DNA of 64,000 bases from assembly GCF_014205875.1 (NCBI RefSeq), contig NZ_JACHEN010000002.1:154878-218877 (forward strand), given 5' to 3'. Under the pieces are notes generated by a model, which was given only the letters and a program-made list of their open reading frames with translations, searched no databases and had not been told where the DNA came from. How positions within the stretch are numbered: position 1 is the first letter of the stretch; each line of letters starts with the position of its first letter. Source of the stretch: Anaerosolibacter carboniphilus. Lineage in GTDB: Bacteria; Bacillota; Clostridia; Peptostreptococcales; Thermotaleaceae. A program made the translations under genes and the position numbers. Of this stretch, positions 36,342 through 45,718 are shown in pieces.

Positions 36342-37100
36342 CTAATCAAAAATGCGTACATCAGAATCTTGATAGCGTTCTTTTAGAAATCGACGCTGTT
36401 CCAACCGAAAAAGTCGATTGTGTTCCTTACTAGTAATAAATGCATGATACACTGACCCACCTAAAACTGATGGCATAAATAATAGCCAATGGGGATGAAG
36501 AAGGGGGATTGACATTTCAATATTTCCAGTTATTATCATGGTTAAAGATTCATGGGCCCGCGACAGAGTCAAATATATCCACCACCATAACATTGCATAG
36601 AATGCAAGTCCAAATCGATGATTATATAATTGCCCCAGCCCTGGAAAGAAAAAAGAATATATTGCTGCTGTAGCTGGTTTTTTCTGTTCTAGGTATTGAA
36701 TCTCACTGGAAGTAAAAAGCATACAATCCAATCGTTCATTTTCAAGCTCTGCTAGATGGCACATTTTGTTTTGTGCCAAAGTTGAGCGATAACTATCCCA
36801 AATTGAATAGAAATAAATAATAATATACCCTAATGCCCATCTAGGTTGTAAGACCACTTTAGCCCGCTCAAAATCTCCGCAAAAAGTATATACGATAGCT
36901 TCATTGACATGGGCGAGAGTATTTGTAATTACTTCCGTTAATGTTAACAAGGTAGCTCGAAAATACTGATTTAGTAAATAATGACCAAATCCAGGAAAAG
37001 CAGCAGCCCACCAAGCTACTATATAAGGATTCTGACGATGTAAATTAGTAACTCCAAACTTGCTCAGGATTGCCAAAGGACGGCGGTGATATTTTTTCAT
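36342..37100 (-). CDS. Multi-pass membrane protein with duplicated PG(F/L)G motif
   Basis: About 252 residues with four to six hydrophobic segments. Two similar blocks, FPGFGHYLLNQYFR (about residue 36) and FPGLGQLYNHRFG (about residue 152), suggest an internal duplication. The P-G-x-G-Q/H-x-Y-N pattern resembles TM2-type and related small membrane domains. AGGTG eight bases before the ATG at 37100 sets the start. It is followed by a 149-residue membrane protein gene. The function is unknown. Confidence 0.68.
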   Translation of the reverse strand: MKKYHRRPLAILSKFGVTNLHRQNPYIVAWWAAAFPGFGHYLLNQYFRATLLTLTEVITNTLAHVNEAIVYTFCGDFERAKVVLQPRWALGYIIIYFYSIWDSYRSTLAQNKMCHLAELENERLDCMLFTSSEIQYLEQKKPATAAIYSFFFPGLGQLYNHRFGLAFYAMLWWWIYLTLSRAHESLTMIITGNIEMSIPLLHPHWLLFMPSVLGGSVYHAFITSKEHNRLFRLEQRRFLKERYQDSDVRIFD

Positions 37101-37274
37101 AATCATTACACCTACTACATGGATAGTCCACCTTGAAAGTCATATCTTTTGCTGATGATTCTACTATATTTTCTCATTGTTACTTATGTTTTATTCTTGT
37201 TGAAGTATATCTATTGCCACGCCTAAAAATTTCATAGCGCAGACAACGCGCCCTATATCATTTTGCTTGATACA

Positions 37275-38573
37275 TTACAGTCTAAGTGTAAATGTAAAAG
37301 TCGTCCATTCATTTTCCACGCTTGTAGCACCTATCTCGCCGCCCAACCTATCTATGATTGTTTTTGCAATGGATAGCCCTAAACCATAACTGCCGTTTTC
37401 ATGGGTTCTGGATGGATCTGCTCTATAAAATCTATCAAAAACTTTCGCTAAATCCTGTTTTGCAATTCCTTTCCCACTATTTTTTATAGAAAATACAACT
37501 TGCCGTTTTGATTTTTTAAGTGATATATCAATCTGCCCATTTTCATTTGAATATTTTATAGCATTATCGAATAAAATCGTAACCACCTGTTTAACTCTTT
37601 CTGGATCACCTTTAACAATTATGTCAGGCTCTATCGAATGGGAAAGACCAATACCTTTTTCAAGCACTACTGCTTCCATCGACAACATTACATCATGAAT
37701 AGCGCTGCTCATATTAAATGGCGTTTTTTGTGCTTCTAAATTTATATCCTCTATTTTAGCCAAAGACAAAAGGTCATTTATAAGTTTTGTCATTCTATCT
37801 GTTCCGATTCTTATATAGCCAAGCCATTTTAATTGACTTTTAATGGTTTCCTCCTGATTTGCCAAAAGTGCATCGTAATTTGCGTTTATAATTGAAAGGG
37901 GTGTTTTCAATTCATGAGAAGCATCAGCAACAAATTGTTTTTGCTTTTCCCATGTTTCGGCTATTGGTCTAATTGCCCGATTGGCAAAGTAAAGGCTAAT
38001 GATAAAAATAACAAAAATCATTATTAGTCCTACGAAAAGTAACGTAGTAAGCAGTTCAAACAGGGTTTTATTGGATTCCGTCACATCTAAAAACATTATC
38101 TGATACTTGTTTTCTACGACAGTATATTGTTGTCCGTTTCCTTGAATAACATGCTTTCTCATTTGGTTTATAGTATATTTCCATTGTTTTCCTTCTAATG
38201 TTATTGTAGTATTGTTTTTTCTATTGCTCCATGCAGTCTCTGCAGCTTTATAATAGGCTTCGTTAGGCATATCAATAAAAGAGTTGATTTTTAAAATCTT
38301 ACCATCCGTATCTACCTCGATGTTAAATGAAAGAGGACCATCCAAAGAAAAATTTTGGGAAGTGACCATAGAACCTCCCTTTTCCGCGTCATCAGGCAAG
38401 TCGGTTCCTTCTATCGCTATTTGCATTTCAGATCCTGCATTCAATTTTTTTTGAATTTCCGAATGTATATTGCTATAGGTAATAAAATAAATGATAGCAA
38501 ACGCAGCAATCATTACCATCGAAGTAATTGCCATATTAAGAATGAGAAATTTGTTGCGCAGCTTTATAAACAT
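37275..38573 (-). CDS. Sensor histidine kinase
   Basis: About 432 residues: TM1 (residues 8-32), extracytoplasmic sensor (about 33-170), TM2 (175-197), then HisKA with His220 in FVADASHELKTPLSIINANYDALL, and HATPase (about 315-430; N box TILFDNAIKYS, G1 NSGKGI, G2 SYGLGLSIAKTI). There is no clear HAMP. The ATG follows GGAG at six bases and starts two bases after the stop of the response regulator gene. The upstream Asp-box exported protein is the obvious candidate target. Confidence 0.9.
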   Translation of the reverse strand: MFIKLRNKFLILNMAITSMVMIAAFAIIYFITYSNIHSEIQKKLNAGSEMQIAIEGTDLPDDAEKGGSMVTSQNFSLDGPLSFNIEVDTDGKILKINSFIDMPNEAYYKAAETAWSNRKNNTTITLEGKQWKYTINQMRKHVIQGNGQQYTVVENKYQIMFLDVTESNKTLFELLTTLLFVGLIMIFVIFIISLYFANRAIRPIAETWEKQKQFVADASHELKTPLSIINANYDALLANQEETIKSQLKWLGYIRIGTDRMTKLINDLLSLAKIEDINLEAQKTPFNMSSAIHDVMLSMEAVVLEKGIGLSHSIEPDIIVKGDPERVKQVVTILFDNAIKYSNENGQIDISLKKSKRQVVFSIKNSGKGIAKQDLAKVFDRFYRADPSRTHENGSYGLGLSIAKTIIDRLGGEIGATSVENEWTTFTFTLRL

Positions 38574-38574
38574 T

Positions 38575-39261
38575 TTATTCTCCATCCTTTACTGTCTTCA
38601 GCACATATCCCGCACCCCGTATCGTGCGAATAGAAACCTCAGATTCTAGCAGCGTTAATTTTTTTCGTAAAAGGGATACATGTATTTCTACATGGTTATC
38701 TTCAGCATCAGTATCATAACCCCATAATTTTTCAATAATAATCTCTTTTGAAGTGATCATGTTACTTCTTTTTATTAGTAGTTCTAATATTTGGGACTCT
38801 TTTAAGGTTAGTTTTATCTCCTTATTTTCACAGCGAAGCATGAGCGTAAGCGGATTCAACTCAATATCTCCATATTTAAGTATGCCGTCATTGATCAGTT
38901 CCATTTTTCTACGCCCCAATGCACGCAAACGAGCTAACAGCTCGTCAGTATGAAATGGTTTTGCCAAATAATCATCCGCACCGCTGTCAAGGCCGCGTAC
39001 CTTGTCCTCTGTTTCACCCCTTGCCGTTAACAGGATAACAGGTGTTTCAATACCATTTCGGCGTAATTCTTTGAGCACGCTTATACCATCTATTCTGGGA
39101 AGCATAATATCTAGAATGATGATATCATAAATGCCAGAAATCCCACAGTCCAGCCCATCTTCACCATTATACTCCAAATCAACACTATAGTGATTCTTTT
39201 TAAGGACTTGAGCAATCGCTTCAGCCATATACTTCTCATCCTCCACCATTAAAATCCTCAT
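38575..39261 (-). CDS. OmpR-family response regulator
   Basis: About 228 residues: receiver domain with Asp51 (DIIILDIMLPRIDG) and conserved Lys (YLAKPFHTDELLAR), followed by an OmpR/PhoB winged helix (about 130-225; DNHVEIHVSLLRKKL). The open frame runs 18 codons further upstream, but GGAGGTGTGAAA directly before MRILMVEDEK sets the start. It is transcribed with the kinase gene. Confidence 0.9.
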   Translation of the reverse strand: MRILMVEDEKYMAEAIAQVLKKNHYSVDLEYNGEDGLDCGISGIYDIIILDIMLPRIDGISVLKELRRNGIETPVILLTARGETEDKVRGLDSGADDYLAKPFHTDELLARLRALGRRKMELINDGILKYGDIELNPLTLMLRCENKEIKLTLKESQILELLIKRSNMITSKEIIIEKLWGYDTDAEDNHVEIHVSLLRKKLTLLESEVSIRTIRGAGYVLKTVKDGE

Positions 39262-39310
39262 TTTCACACCTCCTACCTGCAAATTCAAACAGAGATAAAA
39301 ACAAGATGGT

Positions 39311-39350
39311 TCCACGGCATAGGGGCTGATTTCAGCTCCTATGCCGTGGA
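39311..39350. terminator. Long hairpin between the Asp-box gene and the two-component genes
   Basis: TCCACGGCATAGG and CCTATGCCGTGGA pair perfectly, and a GCTGA/TCAGC inner stem extends them. On the minus strand TTGTTTTTAT follows after eight bases. It separates the exported protein gene from the regulator gene and may allow partial read-through. Confidence 0.7.
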
Positions 39351-39401
39351 CATTTTTCTGTCTTTTTTACCGCATCTGAGCAGATTTGTAGTTTATGCCG
39401 A

Positions 39402-40118
39402 TTAATTCCCGATTGTAACACTATCCTCTGCACCATCAGGAGCCTTCTCACTCCAGGTCTTACCTCCATCTGTGGAGTAGGTTCTAACGCCGTTCTCCAC
39501 TTTACTCAATAAGCCCTCCCCTTCACCATCTTTCGGGAGTGTTCCGTTCATCATGATGATTTTGCCATCATCACCTATTGTTACACCGTTGGGAGCATTT
39601 TTACTCCAGGTCTTACCCCCATCTGTGGAGTAGAATCTAACACCATTTTCCATTTTAATCTGTAAACCTGTTCCATTAGCATCTCCAGAAGGAATACCAT
39701 TCATGTGGGTTATTTTTCCATCCTCACCTATCGTTACGCCGTCCTTTGCACCATCAGGAGCCTTCTCACTCCAGGTTTCACCTCCATCTGTGGAGTAGGA
39801 CCTTACACCATTTTCTACTTTGCTCAATAAGCCCTTCCCTTCACTATCTTTAGGCGGAGTGCCGCTGGAGATGGTGAGTTTGCCGTCCTTGTCGTTAACC
39901 ATTATACCATCGGGAGCATTTTGGCTCCAGGTCTTACCATCATCCATAGAGTAACTTCTAACGCCATTCTCCATTTTAACCTGCAAGGAAGTTATAGAAT
40001 TTGCTGCAAAAGCCGTTCCGGCACCTATTGCTGCCACAAGTGCTCCACAAAGAGCAATAGCGCCTACTTTCTTTTTTGCTGTGTCCAGCATTGATAGAGT
40101 TTTGTTTTTCATATTCAT
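39402..40118 (-). CDS. Exported protein with four Asp-box (BNR-like) repeats
   Basis: About 238 residues with a signal peptide ending near GTAFAA, then four units carrying E-N-G-V-R-x-Y-S-x-D-x-G-x-T-W-S, the Asp-box motif of sialidase-type propellers. Their spacing alternates 52, 55, 52 residues, and units 1/3 (KMENG) and 2/4 (LLSKVENG) are most alike, which indicates that a two-unit block was duplicated. Four units are too few for a full propeller. GGAGG precedes an ATG at 40118 and another at 40112. A two-component system follows on the same strand. Confidence 0.75.
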   Translation of the reverse strand: MNMKNKTLSMLDTAKKKVGAIALCGALVAAIGAGTAFAANSITSLQVKMENGVRSYSMDDGKTWSQNAPDGIMVNDKDGKLTISSGTPPKDSEGKGLLSKVENGVRSYSTDGGETWSEKAPDGAKDGVTIGEDGKITHMNGIPSGDANGTGLQIKMENGVRFYSTDGGKTWSKNAPNGVTIGDDGKIIMMNGTLPKDGEGEGLLSKVENGVRTYSTDGGKTWSEKAPDGAEDSVTIGN

Positions 40119-40459
40119 GATACCTCCAAAAAATTTTTTTGTAAGCAGCTGCCTTACATTTACTATCATAAACACTCTACCTTTAGCGAACCTTTAATAA
40201 AAAATAAAATGAAAAATTTTTCCCTCAAACTATTTGTTTCTTACTAGGAAAAGTGAGACCATCAAAAAACTCATCCTAGGACAAATATATGTTTTTTCTT
40301 TTAACATTGCTTGCACAAAAATTATTCAATTGAATTGTTTTATTTCTTATAATAGGTATAAGGAATATCCTATATTGAACTTTAGATGGTCATATTTTTA
40401 TATATAGCATTTTTCATTTTTGATAAATTCTCAAATCAATTAAGATAGGAGTGTTTTTA

Positions 40460-41431
40460 ATGAGGCTTCACAGACTTTTGGGAATTATTATGCTGCTTGA
40501 TTCACGGGGGGTAATGACGGCAAAAAATTTAGCGAAGATACTTGAAACCTCGGAAAGAACCATATATAGAGATATCGATATATTATGTGAAGCAGGCATT
40601 CCTATTTTTTCAATTCCAGGTCCTAATGGAGGCTATTCTTTTATGGAAGACTACAAAATTAATTCAAATGTCTTGGAAAGTGGAGATGCAATTCATCTTT
40701 TACTTTCAAGTATGGGCATTAGACCGGAAAAGAACACTGAAATGGCTCAACAACTTAAAAATGCTATGATTAAGCTTGAAAACAACGTATCAAAAGAACA
40801 TAAAGAAGAACTCATCAAAGCTAAGGAAAGATTTTTTATTGATTCAGAACCATGGTGGGGCAAAAGAATAGAGAGCAAGAATATAGATATCATTAAAAAA
40901 TCAGTACTTAATTTGAAAAAGTTAAAGGTGCGCTATAAAAAATTTAATGGAGAAGTATCTGAAAGAATTTTAAGACCTTATGGTGCTGTGGTTAAAAATT
41001 CAGAGTGGTATGTAATAGCTTTCTGTGAATTGAAAAATGATATTAGAGTCTTTATGAGTAATAGAATTGAAAATATTGAAGTTCTAGATGAAAGTTTCAG
41101 CATGGCAGAAAACTTTTCTTTAGAAACTTTTTGGGAAAATAGTAAACAACAATTTGTGAAACATGCCTCCCTTAAGATAGAGCCTAAAGTTTATCCTGTT
41201 AAACTTAAATTCTATGAAGAAAAGCAGCAAACGCTTCAAGGTTTTTATGTGCATTCTTTCAGTAAAGTGGAGAATGATTGGATTTATGACATAGATATGA
41301 TAAGTTTTCAAACCGCTTGCAATGTACTCTTTCCACTGAGCGACAGAATAGAGGTTTTAGAACCCGTAGAACTTCGGGAATACATAATCAAAAAATCCAC
41401 TAAAATCTTAAATTTATATAAAACTAGATAA
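40460..41431 (+). CDS. HTH and WYL-domain regulator
   Basis: About 323 residues: winged helix (residues 1-60; ILETSERTIYRDIDILCEAGIPIF, wing PGPNGGYSF), WYL domain around 150-225 (RPYGAVVKNSEWYVIAFC) and WCX tail. The open frame begins at a GTG that overlaps the AGGAG site, so the ATG at 40460 (MRLHRLLGI) is preferred. The GyrI-like gene follows in the same direction about 70 bases later and may be its target. Confidence 0.87.
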   Translation: MRLHRLLGIIMLLDSRGVMTAKNLAKILETSERTIYRDIDILCEAGIPIFSIPGPNGGYSFMEDYKINSNVLESGDAIHLLLSSMGIRPEKNTEMAQQLKNAMIKLENNVSKEHKEELIKAKERFFIDSEPWWGKRIESKNIDIIKKSVLNLKKLKVRYKKFNGEVSERILRPYGAVVKNSEWYVIAFCELKNDIRVFMSNRIENIEVLDESFSMAENFSLETFWENSKQQFVKHASLKIEPKVYPVKLKFYEEKQQTLQGFYVHSFSKVENDWIYDIDMISFQTACNVLFPLSDRIEVLEPVELREYIIKKSTKILNLYKTR

Positions 41432-41503
41432 ATTCCTGACATACTATTGGCAAGGATTACTTGATATAATTCAAATATCCAATAAATGAAGGGAGTTAAT
41501 AAT

Positions 41504-41953
41504 ATGGAAGGAAAAATCGTGAACATCAAAGAATTCAAGGCTATAGGTATCACCTACTTTGGAGACAACAAGAATGGAGAAATTCCAAGTCTTTGGGAGG
41601 TATTCAACAAACACTACAAAGACATAAAGCAGAAAAGTAAGTCCATGCTGTGTTATGGTATATGCGATGGTGAACTAGATTCAGAAGATAGGTTTCACTA
41701 TACTGCATGTGCAGAAGTAGACAGCTTTGAGGATGTACCAGAAAATATGGAGACAAAGGTTGTTCAAGAGGGTAAGTATATCGTATATACTTATATCGGT
41801 GCTTTAAAAGATTTAGGAGAATTTTACGACAATATATTTACTAAGTGGATTCCAGCTTCAGGGTATGAACTAGATTATAGACCGCAGCTGGAACTATATG
41901 ATGAGAGATTTATGCGCAATGGAGAATTTGACATATATATTCCCATTAAATAA
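41504..41953 (+). CDS. GyrI-like small-molecule-binding protein
   Basis: About 149 residues matching the GyrI/AraC effector-binding (SOUL-like) fold: KEFKAIGITYFGDNKNGEIPSLW, then EDRFHYTACAEVDSFEDVPENM and the C-terminal PQLELYDERF..GEFDIYIPIK. Stand-alone members bind or hydrolyse small cationic or cytotoxic molecules. The ATG at 41504 follows GAAGGGAG. It lies downstream of a WYL regulator; the ligand is unknown. Confidence 0.83.
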   Translation: MEGKIVNIKEFKAIGITYFGDNKNGEIPSLWEVFNKHYKDIKQKSKSMLCYGICDGELDSEDRFHYTACAEVDSFEDVPENMETKVVQEGKYIVYTYIGALKDLGEFYDNIFTKWIPASGYELDYRPQLELYDERFMRNGEFDIYIPIK

Positions 41954-42103
41954 TATTTTGTAAACGTAAAAAGGATATGGGTATTTTGATATAACAAGCC
42001 TTTACCGTTCACAAATTATTTCTCAAAAATGCTTGTAGTATAAAAACACATTGGTATACTGAATATAACGGCGCCGTAAATAAAGCGAAAAGGAGATTTA
42101 TTT

Positions 42104-42580
42104 ATGGAACAATTTATTGTGAAATCAATTGGCAAAATTCATGTAGATGATAAGGGAACGCGGTTAGTATTGGATAAAGAATATACCCCTGCCCTTACAA
42201 ATCTTGAGGATTTCAGTTACATTAATGTGCTTTGGTGGTTTGATCAGTGTGATAACGCTGACTCCCGCTCAAAACTTATTGAGAAAAGCCCTTACAAAAA
42301 TTCCCCGGAGATATTAGGAACTTTTGCAACACGTTCTCCAGAGCGTCCAAATCCTATTGCGCTAACCTGTAGCTATGTGACTTATATCGATACTCAAAAC
42401 GGCATCATTGGCTTAGCTTATATCGATGCCAAGGACGGAACCCCTATTTTAGACATTAAACCCTACACGCCTAGCCTTGATAGAGTAGAGACTCCATCCG
42501 TACCAAAATGGTGCTGTGATTGGCCTAAAAATATAGAGGAATCTGGAGATTTTGATTGGAGTTCAGTCTTTAACCGCTAG
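42104..42580 (+). CDS. trmO: tRNA (N6-threonylcarbamoyladenosine37-N6)-methyltransferase TrmO-like
   Basis: A 158-residue beta-barrel SAM-dependent methyltransferase of the TrmO/VirR (YaeB) family. Diagnostic blocks are IGKIHVD, FSYINVLWWFDQCD, LGTFATRSPERPNPIALTCSYV and DGTPILDIKPYTPSLDRVE. Known TrmO methylates t6A at position 37 of threonine tRNAs. Bacilli and clostridia carry short single-domain forms like this one, so the substrate may differ. AAAGGAG lies nine bases before the ATG. Confidence 0.83.
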   Translation: MEQFIVKSIGKIHVDDKGTRLVLDKEYTPALTNLEDFSYINVLWWFDQCDNADSRSKLIEKSPYKNSPEILGTFATRSPERPNPIALTCSYVTYIDTQNGIIGLAYIDAKDGTPILDIKPYTPSLDRVETPSVPKWCCDWPKNIEESGDFDWSSVFNR

Positions 42581-42611
42581 CCCTTAAAGCTAAAAATCTT
42601 TTAAATGACCG

Positions 42612-42649
42612 AAAAGCCTGGTTTTCTTTTTTAGAAAACCAGGCTTTTT
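42612..42649 (+). terminator. Terminator of the TrmO-like gene
   Basis: AAAAGCCTGGTTTTC and GAAAACCAGGCTTTT pair perfectly around a 7-base loop, followed by a short T-run. It lies 31 bases past the stop. Confidence 0.85.
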
Positions 42650-42912
42650 GATGAATTACGTCAGCTTGTACACCCTATTTCTTTTGCATATTAAACCGCC
42701 GTTTACCATTTCATCTATGCAATCCTGTAGAACTCGTGTAGAACCCAAGCATCACAGTCCAGCTAACGAATGTCAAAAAAAGTTAAAATGAAAACGTACT
42801 GAAAAAGGGCATAAAAATGATTTTCTCGGATTCAGGGTTAAATTATTCGCTTACTTTCTTTCAATCAACAGCACACACTCGACATGAATAGTATGTAAAA
42901 ATGTACATGTGC

Positions 42913-42965
42913 AAAACCCCAGTCACTCATGATACGGCTCACCGTATCGCTGTAACTGCGGTCTT
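42913..42965. repeat. Nested-arm hairpin, copy B of a dispersed element
   Basis: The outer arms ACCCCAGT and ACTGCGGT (one mismatch) enclose a perfect GATACGG/CCGTATC inner stem with the loop CTCA. Layout and sequence closely follow 26877-26928. Both lie between convergent genes. The rest of this intergenic stretch (42650-43028) holds no gene that I can support. Confidence 0.65.
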
Positions 42966-43028
42966 CTTAGGCGGATATTATAGTTCCATAAAGAAATACA
43001 GCTAACCTTTTCGATCAGCTGCATTTCT

Positions 43029-43742
43029 TTATCGGCTATTAATCTGTTGATTATATACATCCACAGGTATAAGCGGCGCATCTAATTTCCCTTGTGTTTG
43101 TTCGCTAATACAACACTGTGTTGCTATTTCTCTTCCCGCTTGTCTAAGCAACTCCCGATAATGATCAACAATGGGCTTCAATTGCTCATTCTTCATAGCC
43201 AGAAGGGGCCCTTGTCCTCTAAAAATCTTTGCTATCACTTCGGAACTCATGTTTCTTGCCATTCGATCCATCATAAATTCCAAAGCTTGGAACTGACTTT
43301 TTTCTGCGAATCCACCGTTGCTGATTACAATAATTCTAGGCGCCTGTTTTCCATTATGTTTTTCCTTATAAGCGTCAATGTGCTTGCTTTCCCCATGTTC
43401 ATCTTTTTCTATAAAGTATGATCCATAGGCAATACATCGGTCTAAGAATACCTTTAACATACCCGATACATTATCAAAGTACAGGGGTGTACCCAATATG
43501 AGGATATCAAGGTCCTCAAAATGGGATATGGCATCTTCCATATCATCATTCAAAATACACTTGTTCTTCTCCACGTACCAACAATGAAAACATCCAGTAC
43601 AGTGGTGAATATTTTTTTCTGAAAGTGTATAGTTAACTACCTCTGCACCTTTCTCCTGAGCGCCTTTTAACACTTCATCAATCATCAGATTCGTAACACT
43701 ATTCTTGCCTTTTGGACTTCCATTATATGCAACAATTTTCAT
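43029..43742 (-). CDS. NADPH-dependent FMN reductase / iron-sulfur flavoprotein-like
   Basis: A 237-residue flavodoxin-fold protein: YNGSPKGKNSVTNLMIDEVLKGA binds the FMN phosphate, a compact cysteine cluster CTGCFHCWYVEKNKC follows, and GTPLYFDNVSGMLKVFLDR forms the second flavin loop. The C-x2-C-x2-C-x7-C arrangement is like that of archaeal and clostridial iron-sulfur flavoproteins, so a 4Fe-4S cluster is likely. It is probably a redox carrier or detoxifying reductase. It is a single gene. Confidence 0.85.
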   Translation of the reverse strand: MKIVAYNGSPKGKNSVTNLMIDEVLKGAQEKGAEVVNYTLSEKNIHHCTGCFHCWYVEKNKCILNDDMEDAISHFEDLDILILGTPLYFDNVSGMLKVFLDRCIAYGSYFIEKDEHGESKHIDAYKEKHNGKQAPRIIVISNGGFAEKSQFQALEFMMDRMARNMSSEVIAKIFRGQGPLLAMKNEQLKPIVDHYRELLRQAGREIATQCCISEQTQGKLDAPLIPVDVYNQQINSR

Positions 43743-43796
43743 ATTTGCACCTCCTATTCTTAACTATTAGTATAAGTGATAGAAGGAATTCGTTCT

Positions 43797-44666
43797 TTAC
43801 ATTCCTTGCGGTATTGCTCGAATTGGTAAGAATAAACTAAATGAACCATCTTCTTGATACGTCTGATCATAGGCTTGTATAAAAGATATCTCTGTCTCAA
43901 CCATTTCGATTTTAGCGATAGTCATCCACCGCTTTAGATCTCGAACAACCATATCCCCTATATACAGCAAATCACCTGTATATCGAAACTTAGCATAAAG
44001 CATATTAGGAAGCTTGTATGTTGGCCAAACTAAGTTTTCATCTTCTGCTTTCCAGCCAATCCCGAAAAAAGTATGAATACATTTATTTTCCAACTCCGAG
44101 GTCTTTTGAAAATAGATTGCAAAGGCATTATACCCATCTTTAGGTTTTACGGACTGTAAAAAGGCCTTAGCTTTACGGTTCACTCTGTATTGAATATCTT
44201 GATCAGAAAGATCCACGTCCATGTAGAAACCTATTAAAACTTGTTGTTCTTCCTCTACAAATGTGAAGTCTGTTACCACATCACTATTAAAATTCTTCAG
44301 CGCTCTCTTAAGAACAGCAGGGACCGGTGTAGGGCTTAACTTCACTGCTCCTTTGCGCACATAACCGGGCGGAAAACCATAGTTGTTTTTAAAAGCTCGG
44401 GTAAAGGAAGCTTGAGAACCAAACTGTAGCCTATAGGCAATGTTCACTATAGGTTCAGAGGTATCCAGCACATAGGTGAGGGCTTTATTAAGGCGTCGTT
44501 GCTTGATGTATTCTATTAATGAGCAGCCCATCACTGCTGAAAAAATACGATGAAAATAGTACTTAGACAAGTAGCACCTTTCTGAAAGTGAATCTAACGT
44601 CAATTCTTCTTCCAAACTTTCTTCGATATATTTAATGGTATTCTCTATTAAATATATGTAATCCAT
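43797..44666 (-). CDS. AraC regulator with effector-binding (GyrI-like) domain
   Basis: A 289-residue regulator with N-terminal tandem helix-turn-helix units of AraC type (residues 8-105; RCYLSKYYFHRIFSAVMGCSLIEYIKQRRL and QFGSQASFTRAFKNNYGFPPGYVRKG). A C-terminal AraC effector-binding domain (about 130-289) shares the fold of the GyrI-like protein at 41504. This order is typical of Rob/BltR-like multidrug sensors. The ATG follows AGGAGT. The target gene is unknown. Confidence 0.87.
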   Translation of the reverse strand: MDYIYLIENTIKYIEESLEEELTLDSLSERCYLSKYYFHRIFSAVMGCSLIEYIKQRRLNKALTYVLDTSEPIVNIAYRLQFGSQASFTRAFKNNYGFPPGYVRKGAVKLSPTPVPAVLKRALKNFNSDVVTDFTFVEEEQQVLIGFYMDVDLSDQDIQYRVNRKAKAFLQSVKPKDGYNAFAIYFQKTSELENKCIHTFFGIGWKAEDENLVWPTYKLPNMLYAKFRYTGDLLYIGDMVVRDLKRWMTIAKIEMVETEISFIQAYDQTYQEDGSFSLFLPIRAIPQGM

Positions 44667-44766
44667 ATCATTGACTCCTAATGTCTCTTCGCAGTTACAA
44701 TAAAATCCAATAATTAATCTCTTTTATCAATCCTATTATATTTCTTCTTGCACTAAAAAAACATAA

Positions 44767-45246
44767 CTATTTATGATACGGTTCACCCTTCATGATCCGA
44801 AAGCCCCTATAAATCTGCTCTAGCAGGATCACCCGCATCAGCTGATGGGGAAAAGTCATAGGTGAAAAGGACAGACGAAAATCGGCTCTCTTTCTTACCT
44901 CGTTCGATAAGCCCAAAGATCCTCCGATAATAAAAGCGACACTGCTATTTCCCTGCAAGCCCAGCTTCTCCATCTTGTCTGCCAGCTCCTCAGAGGATAG
45001 CATCTTTCCTTGAATATCCAGAGCAATCACATACATGCCTTCCTTCACGTGCTTTAAGATATTCTCTCCCTCTGCTGCTTTAACTTGCTCCATTTCTTTA
45101 TCGCTTAAATTTTCGGGCGCCTTCTCATCGGATACTTCAATGATATTTAGCTTGCAATACCTACTTAATCGTTTTGCATATTCATCTATGGCCTTTACCA
45201 TGAAATTCTCTTTTACCTTCCCAACACCTATAATCGTTATATTCAT
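44767..45246 (-). CDS. rlmH: 23S rRNA pseudouridine1915 N3-methyltransferase RlmH
   Basis: A 159-residue SPOUT methyltransferase that methylates the pseudouridine at position 1915 of 23S rRNA in helix 69. Family signatures are VGKVKENF, the SAM-binding knot [48 protein letters not shown] and the invariant C-terminal GEPYHK. It ends the wal-associated cluster and overlaps the rhodanese gene by four bases. The length is exactly that of the family. Confidence 0.96.
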   Translation of the reverse strand: MNITIIGVGKVKENFMVKAIDEYAKRLSRYCKLNIIEVSDEKAPENLSDKEMEQVKAAEGENILKHVKEGMYVIALDIQGKMLSSEELADKMEKLGLQGNSSVAFIIGGSLGLSNEVRKRADFRLSFSPMTFPHQLMRVILLEQIYRGFRIMKGEPYHK

Positions 45247-45593
45247 TCTTCGTCCTCCTCTGTCAAAGTAAAGGTATAATTTTCATCTCCCTCAACTTCC
45301 TTTTTCCAAGCAGTGTAACCTCCCGTGAGATTTAGCACCTTTTCATAGCCCTTCTCGCTGAGCATAAAGGCAAAGGCTTTGCTTGATCGCCCTATGTAGC
45401 AGCTGACCACGATTGCCTTATCCTTGGGTAATGTATAAGCCTCCCCGGGCATTTCAAATACAAAGGGCATGTTGACTGCATGGGGGATATGGCTTTCTTT
45501 ATAAAATCTAGGCAGCCTAGTATCTATGATGATCAAATCTTCATGGTTCTCTATCTTTTCTCGTAGTTCCTGCGCTGAGATACTCCTGAGCAT
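45243..45593 (-). CDS. Rhodanese-like domain protein
   Basis: A 116-residue single rhodanese domain. [22 protein letters not shown] is the CH2A region and [10 protein letters not shown] holds the active-site cysteine (Cys65). This class transfers sulfane sulfur or acts as a sulfur carrier; the acceptor is unknown. The gene overlaps rlmH by four bases and the two are surely co-expressed. Confidence 0.88.
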   Translation of the reverse strand: MLRSISAQELREKIENHEDLIIIDTRLPRFYKESHIPHAVNMPFVFEMPGEAYTLPKDKAIVVSCYIGRSSKAFAFMLSEKGYEKVLNLTGGYTAWKKEVEGDENYTFTLTEEDEE

Positions 45594-45718
45594 GGTATCG
45601 TCCTCCTATGGTAAATACTTAATCCTGCCCGAAACGATGAGGGCGCCTTTCCCTAGTTATTTGATTTCAGAATGAGCATGCAAGTTTACCTCATGTAAAA
45701 TTTATCTTCCAAAAACAA

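Noticed and set aside
39402..40118. Regular repeats considered as a CRISPR array
   Set aside because: The repeats stay in frame, vary mostly at synonymous or tolerated positions and encode Asp-box units, so they are protein repeats.
44767..44800. Possible third copy of the dispersed hairpin (TATGATACGGTTCACC)
   Set aside because: It is the end of rlmH encoding the invariant GEPYHK, and the second arm is missing, so the likeness is coincidental.
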